Positions 46,032-56,364 of a stretch of 64,000 bases of DNA are shown in pieces. A program made the position numbers and the translations under genes. The stretch's first letter is position 1, and every line of letters starts with the position of its first letter. Source of the stretch: Bacillus sp. (in: firmicutes) (GTDB taxonomy: Bacteria; Bacillota; Bacilli; Bacillales; JACDOC01); NCBI GenBank assembly GCA_017656295.1, contig JACDOC010000007.1, positions 81,300-145,299 on the forward strand, written 5' to 3'. The notes under the pieces are model-generated. The model saw only the letters and a list, made by a program, of their open reading frames with translations, searched no databases and had not been told where the DNA came from.

Positions 46032-46622
46032 TTAATCGTTTTTCACCAAACTGTAACGATGAACCGTTAAAAAGTAAGTTAAACCGATCGAAAAAATGCT
46101 TAGCCAAAACGTAAAGTATCCAATCTCTTGGACATACATATGTAATTGGGAGTAGCGAGGATATTGAGCGAACACATAATCAATCACATCGTTATGTAAC
46201 GTCCAAATACTTGCGACAATAATATGGCGCAGTTTCACTTGTAAAAAAGGCGAATATAAGATACCTTGAATAGCCATCGCTAGGTGTGACACTATTAACA
46301 AATACCCTTGCCATGGTAAATATCCTGTTACTTGAAGGGTGAGAATGTTCATCACAACTGCCCAGACCCCATATTTAAACAATGTTAATAACGCGAGAGC
46401 TTCTATATAAGGGATATTTGTTCTCAACAAAAAACCTATTAATACAATGACAAAAAATAAGCTGGCTGTAGGGCTATCAGGAACAAATGGTAAAAAATGA
46501 GGCGGTGTTTCACTTAATTGAGAGCCGTACCATACATATCCGTATATCGTACCCCCAATATTAATCAATAATAGTGCCCATAAGACGAGCCGGTTCATTA
46601 ATAAGTTTCGCCAAAATACCAA
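46032..46622 (-). CDS. ypjA: YpjA family membrane protein (DUF1405)
   Basis: 196 residues with about six membrane helices, starting MVFWRNLLMNRLVLWALLL. Function unknown; next to qcrC in B. subtilis too. The start codon at 46622 could be replaced by a later ATG. A terminator after qcrC separates it from the bc complex. Confidence 0.85.
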   Translation of the reverse strand: MVFWRNLLMNRLVLWALLLINIGGTIYGYVWYGSQLSETPPHFLPFVPDSPTASLFFVIVLIGFLLRTNIPYIEALALLTLFKYGVWAVVMNILTLQVTGYLPWQGYLLIVSHLAMAIQGILYSPFLQVKLRHIIVASIWTLHNDVIDYVFAQYPRYSQLHMYVQEIGYFTFWLSIFSIGLTYFLTVHRYSLVKND

Positions 46623-46726
46623 TCCTTATCTTCCTTCCTTTATCTTTTATTACATCCAAATTGTAGCATAATTAGTAGATTACCTTACAACATCTTAGTC
46701 GTAATTCAATGAATTGACGATAAAAA

Positions 46727-46757
46727 AGGGCCACCCGAAATTGGACAGCCCTTAACA
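46727..46757 (-). terminator. Terminator of qcrABC
   Basis: AAGGGC and GCCCTT with additional pairing inside form a stem and TTTTTTATC follows on the minus strand. Confidence 0.75.
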
Positions 46758-46764
46758 TATCACC

Positions 46765-47532
46765 TTATTCAGCTTTTAAACCGGAGATAAACTCTGCTAA
46801 TTTTTGAAGATCTTCGTCTGTACCTTTAAATAGTCCAGCTGGCATGCCTGGCGCTTTACCGTTCACAGCGATGTCAGCCACTTCTTCAGGTGTTAATCCT
46901 GTGTCAACTAGTGCAGGAGCAGCTCCACCTTGTAAATTATCTCCGTGACAGTTGATACATCCATTTTCTTGATAAATTTTGTAGCCTTCTGCTTCTTTAT
47001 CAATTTCTACTTCAGCAACAATTTTACCTTGTGCTTCGCGTGCTTCCCAGTCAACTGCAACAGCAGACTCCCAAGTAAGATAAATGGTTGCTGCAACTGC
47101 CAGTAACATAAAACCTGTTGCAAATGGACGTTTCGTCGGACGACGATGTGGCCCTTTATCAATGAACGGTGCTAATAGCAGGGCACCAAAGGCGATACCA
47201 GGAATAACAATCGCACCAATCACGTTGTATGGACCAGAAGCGTACGTATACTTCAGTAATTGATAAAGGAATAAGAAGTACCAGTCTGGTAACGGAATGT
47301 ATCCTGTATCAGTCGGATCCGCCACACGCTCAAGCGGAGACGGGTGGGCGACCGTTAAACATAAATAACCGATTAAAAACACGGAACCGACAAGCCATTC
47401 TTTTAATAAGAAGTTTGGCCAAAACGCTTCCGTTTTACCTGGATATTCCGAGTAATCTTTCGGAATATTTGGCTTTCGTTCAGCAGAGACGCGAGAGTCC
47501 CCAACGAACTTCATGCCTTTACCGCGATGCAT
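46765..47532 (-). CDS. qcrC: Menaquinol:cytochrome c reductase cytochrome b/c subunit
   Basis: 255 residues, as in B. subtilis. The first part holds the membrane helices of cytochrome b subunit IV (LPDWYFLFLYQLLKYTYA), the second a cytochrome c domain with C192-C195-H196 (CINCHGDN) and a Met in AKAPGMPAGLF-like APGMPAGLF. It passes electrons from the Rieske centre to soluble or bound cytochrome c. The ATG at 47532 follows GGAGGGGGAC. Confidence 0.94.
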   Translation of the reverse strand: MHRGKGMKFVGDSRVSAERKPNIPKDYSEYPGKTEAFWPNFLLKEWLVGSVFLIGYLCLTVAHPSPLERVADPTDTGYIPLPDWYFLFLYQLLKYTYASGPYNVIGAIVIPGIAFGALLLAPFIDKGPHRRPTKRPFATGFMLLAVAATIYLTWESAVAVDWEAREAQGKIVAEVEIDKEAEGYKIYQENGCINCHGDNLQGGAAPALVDTGLTPEEVADIAVNGKAPGMPAGLFKGTDEDLQKLAEFISGLKAE

Positions 47533-47584
47533 AGCGTCCCCCTCCTTCAAATTAAACTACAAAATTATCCGAACGTACTCAATT

Positions 47585-48259
47585 TTACAGTGGACCTGAA
47601 ATTCCTTGTTTACGAATCATTAAGAAGTGGGCACCCATTAAGCCTAATAAAGCTGCTGGTAAGAAAAAGACGTGAATCGCAAAGAAACGTGCTAATGTTT
47701 GGGCACCAACGATTTCTGGGTGACCTGCTAATAATGTCTTAATTTCATCGCCGATAAATGGAACAGCGCCAGCAATTTCAAGACCAACTTTCGTTGCGAA
47801 TAGCGCTTTCATATCCCAAGGTAATAAGTATCCTGTGAAACCTAAACCTAACATAACAAAGAAAATAAGAACCCCAACAATCCAGTTTAGTTCACGTGGC
47901 TTTTTGTACGCACCTTGGAAAAATACACGTAACGTATGTAAAAACATCATTACGATAACGAGACTCGCACCCCAGTGGTGCATTCCACGAACGATTTGTC
48001 CAAAAGCTACTTCGTTCTGTAGGTAATAAACAGATTTCCAAGCGTTTTCAATATCTGGTACATAATACATAGTTAAAAACATACCAGACAAGATTTGGAT
48101 AACCGTTACAAAAAACGTTAATCCACCAAAGCAGTAAACAAACGCCGAAAAATGGTGCGCTGGGTTTACGTGCTCAGGCACTTCGTGATCGGCAATATCG
48201 CGCCATAAAGGCGTAATATCTAAACGCTCGTCAACCCAATCATACAGTTTGTTTAACAA
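47585..48259 (-). CDS. qcrB: Menaquinol:cytochrome c reductase cytochrome b subunit
   Basis: 224 residues with four membrane helices; haem-ligand histidines in GMHHWGASLVIVMMFLHTLR and FFAIHVFFLPAALLG, and LGFTGYLLPWDMKALFATKV. Almost identical to B. subtilis QcrB. TTG start at 48259 behind GGAGGCG with six bases between. Confidence 0.95.
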   Translation of the reverse strand: MLNKLYDWVDERLDITPLWRDIADHEVPEHVNPAHHFSAFVYCFGGLTFFVTVIQILSGMFLTMYYVPDIENAWKSVYYLQNEVAFGQIVRGMHHWGASLVIVMMFLHTLRVFFQGAYKKPRELNWIVGVLIFFVMLGLGFTGYLLPWDMKALFATKVGLEIAGAVPFIGDEIKTLLAGHPEIVGAQTLARFFAIHVFFLPAALLGLMGAHFLMIRKQGISGPL

Positions 48260-48272
48260 TTATTACGCCTCC

Positions 48273-48779
48273 TTACACAAATGGATTTGCCTTTGGTTTA
48301 CCTAAATAAAGGTAACCATCCACCACTTTTGTTGGGTATGCATCCAACGGAGCGGTTGGAGGTGTACCAGGTACGTTCTTACCATTCTTCTCATAAAGCC
48401 CGTTATGACAAGGACAGTAGAACATGTTTTGATGTTTTTGATCTCCGTTCCAGTTTACTGTACAGCCAAGGTGTTTACAAATTGGAGAGAGGGCAACGAT
48501 TTCCCCTTTTTCATTTTTATATACCCAAGCTGTGTTCGTAACTTCTGAAACATACCATGCATCTTTTTGCTCGTATGAGAAGTCTACACGTTGAGGTTCG
48601 TTCGTAATTTCATCCACTTTCAATTTAGTTGGATGAAAATCACCTGCACCCTTTGGTTGTAATACAGGATCCACCGCAAAACGAACCATTGGCATCAACA
48701 TTCCTGCTGCCATAAATCCGCCTACTCCTGTAAGCGTATAGTTAAGGAATTGACGACGTGATACACGATGTTTGCTCAT
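48273..48779 (-). CDS. qcrA: Rieske iron-sulphur subunit of the menaquinol:cytochrome c reductase
   Basis: 168 residues. An N-terminal RRQFL twin-arginine-like signal and anchor precede the Rieske domain; the 2Fe-2S ligands C101 and H103 (CKHLGC), C122 and H125 (CPCHNG) are present, with the disulphide pair C106 and C124. First gene of the operon. Confidence 0.95.
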   Translation of the reverse strand: MSKHRVSRRQFLNYTLTGVGGFMAAGMLMPMVRFAVDPVLQPKGAGDFHPTKLKVDEITNEPQRVDFSYEQKDAWYVSEVTNTAWVYKNEKGEIVALSPICKHLGCTVNWNGDQKHQNMFYCPCHNGLYEKNGKNVPGTPPTAPLDAYPTKVVDGYLYLGKPKANPFV

Positions 48780-48853
48780 CCTTTTCCCCCCTCTATCTTA
48801 AGGTCAGTCCTACGGACAAAGTATTCGCACATATACAAAACTAGGACATACTC

Positions 48854-48882
48854 ATGATATATCAATCTTTTGACAAGGTCAA
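48854..48882 (-). promoter_or_regulatory. Sigma-A promoter of qcrABC
   Basis: Minus-strand TTGACC (48882-48877) and TATCAT (48859-48854) with a 17-base spacer. It lies 75 bases before qcrA. Confidence 0.65.
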
Positions 48883-48931
48883 TAACCACGGAGAACAAAA
48901 CGTGTCAACAATGTGACGATTTTCTGAAAAA

Positions 48932-49393
48932 TTATGGTTGATGTTGCCACTTATGAACGATAAGTTGAATCAACTGTTTCACTTGGTCGTTCATCAGCGA
49001 ATGTTTAAATTGCCGGTCAACATGCTCAAGTGGTACGGAAGGAACCCATAGCACTGTTCCCTGTAATAAATCTTCATACGTTTTCCATTCAGGGTCTGAA
49101 GTTAGATAAAATACATGCACAAAACCCTGTTGTTTACATTGTTCTTCCCATTTACGGAGACGTTCTCCTTTTTCTTTTTCCTGCTCGAGGTAACTAAACG
49201 GAGGAAAAAGAAACAATCTCCCCTTAAATTGTTTTTCTAAATATGTAGATAATAATTGAATAAATTCTCCTTGTTGTGCAGCTTGTTTCATTCCTCCTTC
49301 ATCGAAACGAAGTGGAAGAAGAGGGATGATGGCTGTGTCAACAAATTGTTTTTCTTTAAAATAAGTTTCTACATCTTTTCCATTCCAATTCAT
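48932..49393 (-). CDS. ypiF: YpiF family protein (DUF2487)
   Basis: 153 residues. MNWNGKDVETYFKEKQFVDT at the start and VHVFYLTSDPEWKTYEDLLQ in the middle are shared by DUF2487 proteins. Function unknown. Located just upstream of qcrA as in B. subtilis. Confidence 0.85.
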   Translation of the reverse strand: MNWNGKDVETYFKEKQFVDTAIIPLLPLRFDEGGMKQAAQQGEFIQLLSTYLEKQFKGRLFLFPPFSYLEQEKEKGERLRKWEEQCKQQGFVHVFYLTSDPEWKTYEDLLQGTVLWVPSVPLEHVDRQFKHSLMNDQVKQLIQLIVHKWQHQP

Positions 49394-49540
49394 CCTAATT
49401 TCTCCTCTGCCTTTATGTTTCGTTACCTAGAATACCACATTCTAAAGAAAAAAGGGATTTTTTCCTCTCCTTTGTCTTATCCTTCACCGGAAGGCAAGAG
49501 TTTATGTACTGTTTCTGATTCATTCTTTTATGCCATATAA

Positions 49541-49571
49541 AAAGAGCCTGACGTTCTGCAACAGGCTCTTA
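49541..49571 (-). terminator. Terminator of ypiB
   Basis: AAGAGCCTG and CAGGCTCTT form a nine-pair stem with T run on the minus strand; it includes the ypiB stop codon. Confidence 0.85.
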
Positions 49572-50135
49572 CGAATGATTTTTCTCACTTCGTTTCGGTT
49601 GTAACCGATTTAATTGTTGAACAAGTTCTTGAAAGCGGTGCTCATCTTTTTGGTCTAATGCTTGATCAATTTCTTTCAATAACCGGTTTTTTTGAAAATC
49701 TTTAATGCACATCTTTAAAAATTGTTCCGCTAGTATACGATCTTCTTCTGTAATATGGATGTTTTTCGGAACGTACGGATTTTCTTCTAATACGGCTGCA
49801 TATTGATGAGATGTACGAGCAGAGCGAAAGTTTAACTGAATATAAATGTTTTCATCCTTGTTTAAACGAATATCGTGGAAGGATTTTTCAGCATCCGTGG
49901 TCATGACATTTTCTTTGTAAAAACGAAACGGAGCATCATCGACACAATGAGTAGACATGATTAACCCGCGTGGACAATACTGGGCATCTTCTACAAAATG
50001 AACTTTCTCCATCAGTTGGTCATGACTCATTAAATAATTTAAAATCCAAACACATTCTCTTCGTTTTAATTGGTAGTGATTTAAAAACCATCGAATAAAT
50101 TCTTTTTTCTCATTGACAGATACAGGGGTGTTCAT
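49569..50135 (-). CDS. ypiB: UPF0302 protein YpiB
   Basis: 188 residues. [20 protein letters not shown] at the start is the UPF0302 signature, and an IDEAL-like helical C-terminus follows. Function unknown. Lies 24 bases behind ypiA and shares its transcript. Confidence 0.88.
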   Translation of the reverse strand: MNTPVSVNEKKEFIRWFLNHYQLKRRECVWILNYLMSHDQLMEKVHFVEDAQYCPRGLIMSTHCVDDAPFRFYKENVMTTDAEKSFHDIRLNKDENIYIQLNFRSARTSHQYAAVLEENPYVPKNIHITEEDRILAEQFLKMCIKDFQKNRLLKEIDQALDQKDEHRFQELVQQLNRLQPKRSEKNHS

Positions 50136-50159
50136 CTTCTCCCTCCTCTGTATTATTCA

Positions 50160-51437
50160 TCATTCTAACATACGGGTATCTTCCTGAAGGCGTTCGACAA
50201 GCATGATATATTCTTCATTCGTAGGGTCTTGTTGTAATAATTGCTGATAAATAGTATAAGCTTCTTTTAACATTCCTTCTTCAAGCAGGAATTGTCCAAA
50301 ATCGTTTAAAAATTCTGGATGATTCTTAAAGAAAGTATATGCTTGTTGGTAACGTTTTAATGCCTGCTCATACTGTTCTACCTCTTGGAGAGATACCGCC
50401 ATGTCCCAATCCAATTGAGGGTCGTGCTCACCTTCTTTTTCAACCATTTCCACTAGCTCAATGACCTCTTCGTAACGCTCTTGATGAAGTAATAAACGAT
50501 TTAATTGAAGGGCAGCTTCCAAATAAGATGGGTCAATTACTAACGCTTGTCGAAAAAAGTGTTCTGCTTTTTCTAAATTGTTTAGTTTCATCGCTATTTT
50601 TCCACCAAACGCAAGCAATTCTTTGTTAAATTCATTAAATTTTAACCCTTCTTCGATGGTTTTCACACTTTTTTCAAGTAGTTCTTCGTGTTCGTATGCC
50701 TTTGCTAAGTAAAGGTACAACGAATGATATTCAGGGTCTAATTCTTTTAATTCGGTAAATTTTTCAATCGCCAGCTTATAATAACCCGCTTGATAGGCAG
50801 TAAAAGCATATCCGAATAATGTATTAATTTCTAATCGTTCATCTAATGCTTTTTCATAGTATGGAAGAGCTTCTTCAAACGCTCCACCTGCACTTAACGT
50901 ATCGGCTAAACGATGATGAATCGATGTTCCAGCAATTTCTGTTTCGCCTGTTTCTAATAATTGTTCGTAATGTCGGATTGCTTCTAAATGTCTCCCTTGG
51001 GAGGCATATAATTCGGCTAAAGCAAATTGAATGACTGGCTCATTCGGAAGAAGTTGTTGTGCTCGGAGTAATTTTTGTTCACTTACTTCAAAAAGCCCTT
51101 GCGATTGGTACAAATCCGCTAAAAGGACGAGGGCACGTGGATATACTGGATCGTTCTCAGGGATTTGTTCTAATTGTTCTAAAGCGGCATCTTCTTGATC
51201 CATGTCCACAAGCGTTTCCGCTAATAAGACTTTTAATTCCCCTTCATCCGGATATTTTGTTAGCAATTGTTCATATAATTGTTTTGTCTCTTCTAAAAAG
51301 CCAAGATGGTATAGTTCTTCTGCCAATTGAAATTGTTCTTCATCACTTCCATTTTTAAGAATCTTTTGGAACGTTTTCTTTGCATTGTCTAAGTCTCCTA
51401 CCTGTAAATGTTGCAACATTTGTTGTGGCGTATTCAT
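50160..51437 (-). CDS. ypiA: TPR-repeat protein YpiA
   Basis: 425 residues, close to the 423 of B. subtilis YpiA. Tetratricopeptide repeats cover almost the whole chain (for example YPRALVLLADLYQSQGLFEV and PSYLEAALQLNRLLLHQERY). Likely a protein scaffold; the partner is not known. The ATG at 51437 follows GAAAGGGAATGCC. Confidence 0.9.
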   Translation of the reverse strand: MNTPQQMLQHLQVGDLDNAKKTFQKILKNGSDEEQFQLAEELYHLGFLEETKQLYEQLLTKYPDEGELKVLLAETLVDMDQEDAALEQLEQIPENDPVYPRALVLLADLYQSQGLFEVSEQKLLRAQQLLPNEPVIQFALAELYASQGRHLEAIRHYEQLLETGETEIAGTSIHHRLADTLSAGGAFEEALPYYEKALDERLEINTLFGYAFTAYQAGYYKLAIEKFTELKELDPEYHSLYLYLAKAYEHEELLEKSVKTIEEGLKFNEFNKELLAFGGKIAMKLNNLEKAEHFFRQALVIDPSYLEAALQLNRLLLHQERYEEVIELVEMVEKEGEHDPQLDWDMAVSLQEVEQYEQALKRYQQAYTFFKNHPEFLNDFGQFLLEEGMLKEAYTIYQQLLQQDPTNEEYIMLVERLQEDTRMLE

Positions 51438-51467
51438 TAGGCATTCCCTTTCTATTTCTTTCATTTT

Positions 51468-52343
51468 CTATTGGAAATATAGTGGTCGTTTAATTTTTAA
51501 CTCAGTTCCAAAACCAGGCCGATATTCGATTTTATCATATATTTTTATTATTTGTCCTTTAAAAACGGTTAGCAAGGGGTCGTCTGTTGGGACCGAATCA
51601 TTAAGTGTTGTTTGATTATACAGGTTATAAATTATTTCTCCACCAACCATTAAATTTCCTCTAAGAGGAAACACGCCAATTTTTTTCAAAATTCGTTCTT
51701 CGATAGGTGTATACGGAACTATCTGTTGAGTATAATGAGTTATTTTTTCGTTTTTCAACACCGTTTCCCATCTTTTTAGTATTTTTTTTCGTTGTTTGTC
51801 GTTTATTGACGATGGAAGATAAGGAATTAACACCAATAGATATGGGAAGATTGCTTCTTTAATCCATCCCCAAGGACAGTCTTCCCATGCTCCATCTTCA
51901 TCGAGTTGAACCAAAATAGCCGGAATAAGTAATTTTTTACACGTTCTCACAAAGGAAGGGGTTAAAACTTTTGGTGGCACTAGAGGACAGATTAGGAAGT
52001 CAATAGGTGAATTAAATAATGACGTTCTTCGAAAGTTTAGTTGTTTGGACAAATCTTTTTCATACCGAATGGGAATGACGGAAAGTACGGTTGTACAGCC
52101 TTTTGATAAAAAGTGGTGAATAAAATGTTCTTTTAATTGAGAATTCGACCAGTCATCAATTGGTGCATCATCCATCATCACGTGAGTCGGTGCAATGATA
52201 AACGGAGAAATGTTCATGCGCATGTATTGGTAGCGAGAATAAGTTGGGCGAATACCACGGATTTTCCCGTCTTCTACTAATAATTCCATTTCCTTTCGTT
52301 TAGTATTCGTCCACATGGTGCCTCCTTCAATGATATATTTCAT
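51468..52343 (-). CDS. Degenerate amidohydrolase-like protein
   Basis: 291 residues. The start KYIIEGGTMWTNTKRKEMEL and LVEDGKIRGIRP resembles the small beta-sandwich that opens amidohydrolases and dihydroorotases, and the end GGEIIYNLYNQTTL then FKGQIIKIYDKIEY resembles their closing strands. The metal motif HxH is absent: FIIAPTHVMMDDAPIDDW stands in its place. I infer a non-catalytic member. It sits between ypiA and the EPSP synthase gene, where B. subtilis has nothing. Start ATG at 52343 lies behind AGATGG; function unknown. Confidence 0.55.
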   Translation of the reverse strand: MKYIIEGGTMWTNTKRKEMELLVEDGKIRGIRPTYSRYQYMRMNISPFIIAPTHVMMDDAPIDDWSNSQLKEHFIHHFLSKGCTTVLSVIPIRYEKDLSKQLNFRRTSLFNSPIDFLICPLVPPKVLTPSFVRTCKKLLIPAILVQLDEDGAWEDCPWGWIKEAIFPYLLVLIPYLPSSINDKQRKKILKRWETVLKNEKITHYTQQIVPYTPIEERILKKIGVFPLRGNLMVGGEIIYNLYNQTTLNDSVPTDDPLLTVFKGQIIKIYDKIEYRPGFGTELKIKRPLYFQ

Positions 52344-52408
52344 CTAACCATCTCCTATGCTCATTTGTTATTGACAAGCTATGAACAGATGAAAAAAAAA
52401 ATGACAAA

Positions 52409-52434
52409 AAGCGGGTGACAAAACTCACCCGCTT
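52409..52434 (-). terminator. Terminator of the aro-his cluster
   Basis: AAGCGGGTGA and TCACCCGCTT form a ten-pair stem, followed by TTTTGTCATTTTTTTTT on the minus strand. Confidence 0.9.
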
Positions 52435-52459
52435 ACACAAATACATAACTTATATTTGT

Positions 52460-53758
52460 TTAATCTTTATTCATCCCTAATATTTTTAAATCTTCAAAAA
52501 AGGTTGGATAAGAAACAGAGACGGCATGGACTCCATCAATGGTTACTTCTGATTGACATATAAGGGAGGCAATTGCTAACATCATACCGATACGATGGTC
52601 CCCATAAGAACGGACGTTTCCCCCTGTTAAAGTACATTTTCCATGAATGATCATTCCATCCTCGGTCGGTTGAATATCAGCACCTAATTGTTGTAGCTCA
52701 TGACAAACGGCATCAATTCTGTTTGTTTCTTTCACCTTTAATTCTTCTGCATTTCGAATAATGGTCTTTCCTTCGGCTTGAGTAGCAAGTAGTGCAATAA
52801 TTGGAAGTTCATCAATTAATCGTGGAATCATCTCCCCTCCAATTTCAATTCCTTTCAATTTTGAAGAGCGAATGATAATTGTTCCAACTGGTTCTGTGGA
52901 ATCATAGCTTTCGTCTACAATCGTAATATCTGCCCCCATTTGTTTCATTACATCAATAATGCCTGTTCTTGTCGGATTGAGTCCAACATTTGGTAAGATA
53001 ATTTCACTTCCTGGGACAATAGCGCCCGCTACGAGGAAAAACGCTGCTGAAGAGATATCCCCTGGTACAACAATATTCGTTGCTTTTAATGTTTGTTTTC
53101 CATTCAATCGAATAACATTTCCATGTTTTTCAATTTCGCCTGAAAATTGCCGAATCATTCTTTCAGTATGGTCTCGACTTGGAGCAGGTTCAAGAATCTC
53201 GGTCGTCCCTTCACTTTGTAAACCAGCTAATAAAATAGCCGACTTTACTTGCGCGCTCGCAACAGGTAATTCGTATCGAATGGCATTTAGCTGTGCTCCT
53301 CGTACGGACAACGGAGTAAATTCTCCATTTTGACGTCCGTCAATGATGGCCCCCATTAATTGTAAAGGTTTTGTTACCCGAGACATCGGTCGTTTCGCAA
53401 TGGATTCATCACCTATGAGGACAGAATGAAACGGGCGACCAGCTAAAATTCCGAGCATAAGGCGTGCCGTGGTTCCTGAATTTCCGACATTTAAAATGTC
53501 TTTTGGTTCTGTTAAACCGTCCCAGCCCTTCCCATGTACGGTCACAGTCGTTCCATGCTGTTCAATATGAACTCCTAAGCGTCGGAAACAAGAAATCGTA
53601 CTTAAACAATCATCTCCAGTTAAAAAGTTTTCGATGGTGGTCGTCCCATTGGCGATGGCCCCGAACATAACCGCCCGATGGGAAATGGATTTATCCCCAG
53701 GCACTTGGACCGTTCCTCTTAAAGGACGACTTTGTGGTTTGAGCGATAATGTGTCCAT
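52460..53758 (-). CDS. aroA: 3-phosphoshikimate 1-carboxyvinyltransferase (EPSP synthase)
   Basis: 432 residues. [20 protein letters not shown] and [19 protein letters not shown] bind the substrates, and [16 protein letters not shown] closes the second domain. Sixth step of the shikimate path, making 5-enolpyruvylshikimate 3-phosphate. It is often named aroE in older Bacillus literature. Last gene of the supraoperon. Confidence 0.95.
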   Translation of the reverse strand: MDTLSLKPQSRPLRGTVQVPGDKSISHRAVMFGAIANGTTTIENFLTGDDCLSTISCFRRLGVHIEQHGTTVTVHGKGWDGLTEPKDILNVGNSGTTARLMLGILAGRPFHSVLIGDESIAKRPMSRVTKPLQLMGAIIDGRQNGEFTPLSVRGAQLNAIRYELPVASAQVKSAILLAGLQSEGTTEILEPAPSRDHTERMIRQFSGEIEKHGNVIRLNGKQTLKATNIVVPGDISSAAFFLVAGAIVPGSEIILPNVGLNPTRTGIIDVMKQMGADITIVDESYDSTEPVGTIIIRSSKLKGIEIGGEMIPRLIDELPIIALLATQAEGKTIIRNAEELKVKETNRIDAVCHELQQLGADIQPTEDGMIIHGKCTLTGGNVRSYGDHRIGMMLAIASLICQSEVTIDGVHAVSVSYPTFFEDLKILGMNKD

Positions 53759-53768
53759 TGTACTCCCC

Positions 53769-54869
53769 CTATGCTAAAAAGACTTCGTAATCGGTATGTC
53801 GTTTAATGCATTGCTCCGCACGTTTACGATCTTGATCGTTTTGGAAACTAATGACAAGGATGCCATAAATATCTTCTCTTGTTTCCATAATGCGAATATT
53901 CGTAATACTAATTTGTTCATCTGCTAAGTAACCAGTAATTTCAGAGATTACTCCTGGATAATCGGGTACATCTACGTATAGGTCATAAAACGAAGGAATG
54001 GCTCCTTGTTGAAATGCTGGCAAATCGTCACGAAATGTTTTAGCTTTTTGAAAGTACGCATAAATATTCTCACTATCTTCTTGCTCAAGCATACGGTCAA
54101 TGTGTTCCATTTCACGCTTCCAATATCGTAATAACTGCTGCATCACTTCTTTATTATGTATGGTAATTTCTTTCCACATGCGTGGGTCAGAAGAAGCGAT
54201 TCGGGTAATATCACGAAATCCACCAGCAGCAAGCCGTGATAATAGCGGAAATTCGCCACCAAACTTTTCAGCTTGGTGCACAAGCGATGCCGCAATAATA
54301 TGAGGAAAATGACTGATGACTCCAGTCATCATATCGTGCTCATCCGGTTTTACTTGAACAAATTTTGCCTTCGTTTCTTTCAGCCAAGTTTTTAAACGCT
54401 TCACATCTTCATCAGCACCATCAAAAGGTGTTAACAAATAAAAAGCATTTTCAAATAATATATCTTTTGCTGCGATTACACCACTTTTATGTGAGCCAGC
54501 CATTGGATGTCCACCAATAAAAGTAATACCCTTTTCATGCAATTGTGTCGCTTGTTCCATGATGCGGCCCTTCGTACTTCCGGTATCTGTTACAATCACT
54601 CCATTTTTTAAGGGAAGTTGTGAAAGTTCATGTAATAGACGTTCCGTTTGAATGACTGGAGTGGATAATATGATTAAATCGGCCTTTACCACTTCATTTT
54701 TCCAATCTTCTGCTGCTTCATCAATTACTCCGAGCGATAGACCCAACTGTAATTGTTTCTTGTCCACATCATAGCCAATAATGTGTGCGTGGGGGTGAGC
54801 TTTTTTAATACAAAGAGCAAGCGAACCCCCAATCAACCCCAGGCCAATAACAAGTACCTTTCCCCCCAT
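53769..54869 (-). CDS. tyrA: Prephenate dehydrogenase
   Basis: 366 residues. NAD fold [20 protein letters not shown], active-site [14 protein letters not shown], and a C-terminal ACT domain ([20 protein letters not shown]) for feedback by tyrosine. It converts prephenate to hydroxyphenylpyruvate. Two bases ahead of the next start. Confidence 0.95.
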   Translation of the reverse strand: MGGKVLVIGLGLIGGSLALCIKKAHPHAHIIGYDVDKKQLQLGLSLGVIDEAAEDWKNEVVKADLIILSTPVIQTERLLHELSQLPLKNGVIVTDTGSTKGRIMEQATQLHEKGITFIGGHPMAGSHKSGVIAAKDILFENAFYLLTPFDGADEDVKRLKTWLKETKAKFVQVKPDEHDMMTGVISHFPHIIAASLVHQAEKFGGEFPLLSRLAAGGFRDITRIASSDPRMWKEITIHNKEVMQQLLRYWKREMEHIDRMLEQEDSENIYAYFQKAKTFRDDLPAFQQGAIPSFYDLYVDVPDYPGVISEITGYLADEQISITNIRIMETREDIYGILVISFQNDQDRKRAEQCIKRHTDYEVFLA

Positions 54870-54870
54870 A

Positions 54871-55977
54871 TCATTCCTCTCCTTTGACCTGTTGTTCTTG
54901 AATAAAACGTTCGAGTTGTTCGATTAATTGAACATTTTGTTCATATGTTCCAATTGTAATCCGAACACAGGTCGGGAATCCGAGAGCTTTACCTGAGCGC
55001 ACGATAAAACCTTTTGTTAATAAATAACGAAAAACGTCGTCTCCATCCCTTCGAAAGTCAATCAAAATAAAGTTCGTTTGAGAAGGGAAATAAAATAATC
55101 CGTGTTTTTGACAAAACTTATAATATTGTTCGAGTCCTTGGCGATTTCGCATTCGACAATCTTGTATAAAGGTTTGGTCTTCGAGCGCCATTTGGGCAGC
55201 TAGTTGACCTAATGTGTTTGTATTAAACGGTTCTCTAACCGCTTCAAGACGCTTGATGACGAACGGGTCACCCACTCCATAACCGACTCGGAAAGAAGCG
55301 AGACCGTAGATTTTGGAAAACGTGCGTAACACAAGTAAATTGGGATATCTTTCAAGCAGAGAAATCGCATCATAATAATCATCAGCGACAACGTACTCAT
55401 AATAAGCTTCATCTAATACAACAAGTACGTCTTTAGGAACTGCTGATAAAAAGGTCTTGAGTTCTTTTTCCGGAATGTAGCAACCTGTTGGATTATTCGG
55501 ACTACAGAGCCAAACAACCGCTGTTTGGTCATCAATGACTTGTAACATAGATGATAAATCGTGCTCGCCGTTAACTAACGGAACTTCTCTAACTTCTGCC
55601 CCTTCAATTCGAGCATTATGTTTGTATTGAGGGAACGTCGGTGTAGCCATGACGGTATTTATCCCAGGCCGTAATAACGCTCGACTAATCATTAAGATCA
55701 CTTCATCAGAACCGTTCCCAAACGTTAATTGCTCGATATTAACACCAAGATAGTTCGCTAACGTGCTCCTTAACGAATACGCATATCCATCAGGATATTT
55801 CGCTAAATCATTGGCTTGTTGTAACAAGTATTTTATTACTTTCGGGGAGCAGCCGAATGGATTTTCATTTGAGGCTAGTTTAATCACTTGTTCGATACCG
55901 AATTCTCGCTTTACTTCTTCAATCGATTTTCCTGGCTGATATGGCTGTAGTTGTTTGATAGGCTCCTTCCACTTCAA
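54871..55977 (-). CDS. hisC: Histidinol-phosphate/aromatic aminotransferase
   Basis: 368 residues. The PLP lysine is in FSKIYGLASFRVGYG; SPNNPTGCY and DEAYYEYV are conserved. It serves histidine and phenylalanine/tyrosine synthesis. The start is TTG at 55977 behind AAAGGGGGAAA; this start aligns with B. subtilis HisC. It directly follows aroH here, with the trp genes missing between. Confidence 0.94.
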   Translation of the reverse strand: MKWKEPIKQLQPYQPGKSIEEVKREFGIEQVIKLASNENPFGCSPKVIKYLLQQANDLAKYPDGYAYSLRSTLANYLGVNIEQLTFGNGSDEVILMISRALLRPGINTVMATPTFPQYKHNARIEGAEVREVPLVNGEHDLSSMLQVIDDQTAVVWLCSPNNPTGCYIPEKELKTFLSAVPKDVLVVLDEAYYEYVVADDYYDAISLLERYPNLLVLRTFSKIYGLASFRVGYGVGDPFVIKRLEAVREPFNTNTLGQLAAQMALEDQTFIQDCRMRNRQGLEQYYKFCQKHGLFYFPSQTNFILIDFRRDGDDVFRYLLTKGFIVRSGKALGFPTCVRITIGTYEQNVQLIEQLERFIQEQQVKGEE

Positions 55978-55998
55978 AACAGTTTCCCCCTTTAATCC

Positions 55999-56364
55999 TT
56001 ACGTACGGTTCAAATCAGGACGTAAATGTTTCGCCCCTTTCAAATAAACATGATGAATATCTTCTTGTTTCTTTGATGTATTCACATGAATCATCACACG
56101 AATACATTTTTCAAGACTATGAGGAACTGGCATTTCTTGCATACACATGACAGGAACGAATGTCCATCCTTCTAAACTTCGTAACGCTTTTGCTGGAAAT
56201 GATGCATTTAAATCAGGTGTTGCTGAAATGAAAACGGAAGCTACTTCTTCTGGCAAAATATCATTTTCTTTAATCATTACTCTCAATAATGATAAGGTCG
56301 ATTCTACAATTGATTGTTCACTGTTATCATCAGCCGTAATCGCTCCTCGGATGCCGCGAATCAT
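55999..56364 (-). CDS. aroH: Chorismate mutase, AroH type
   Basis: 121 residues of the trimeric monofunctional AroH fold: MIRGIRGAITADDNSEQSIV holds the active-site Arg7, and VMCMQEMPVPHSLEKCIRVM holds Arg90-region residues. It makes prephenate. It overlaps the end of aroB by four bases. Confidence 0.95.
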   Translation of the reverse strand: MIRGIRGAITADDNSEQSIVESTLSLLRVMIKENDILPEEVASVFISATPDLNASFPAKALRSLEGWTFVPVMCMQEMPVPHSLEKCIRVMIHVNTSKKQEDIHHVYLKGAKHLRPDLNRT

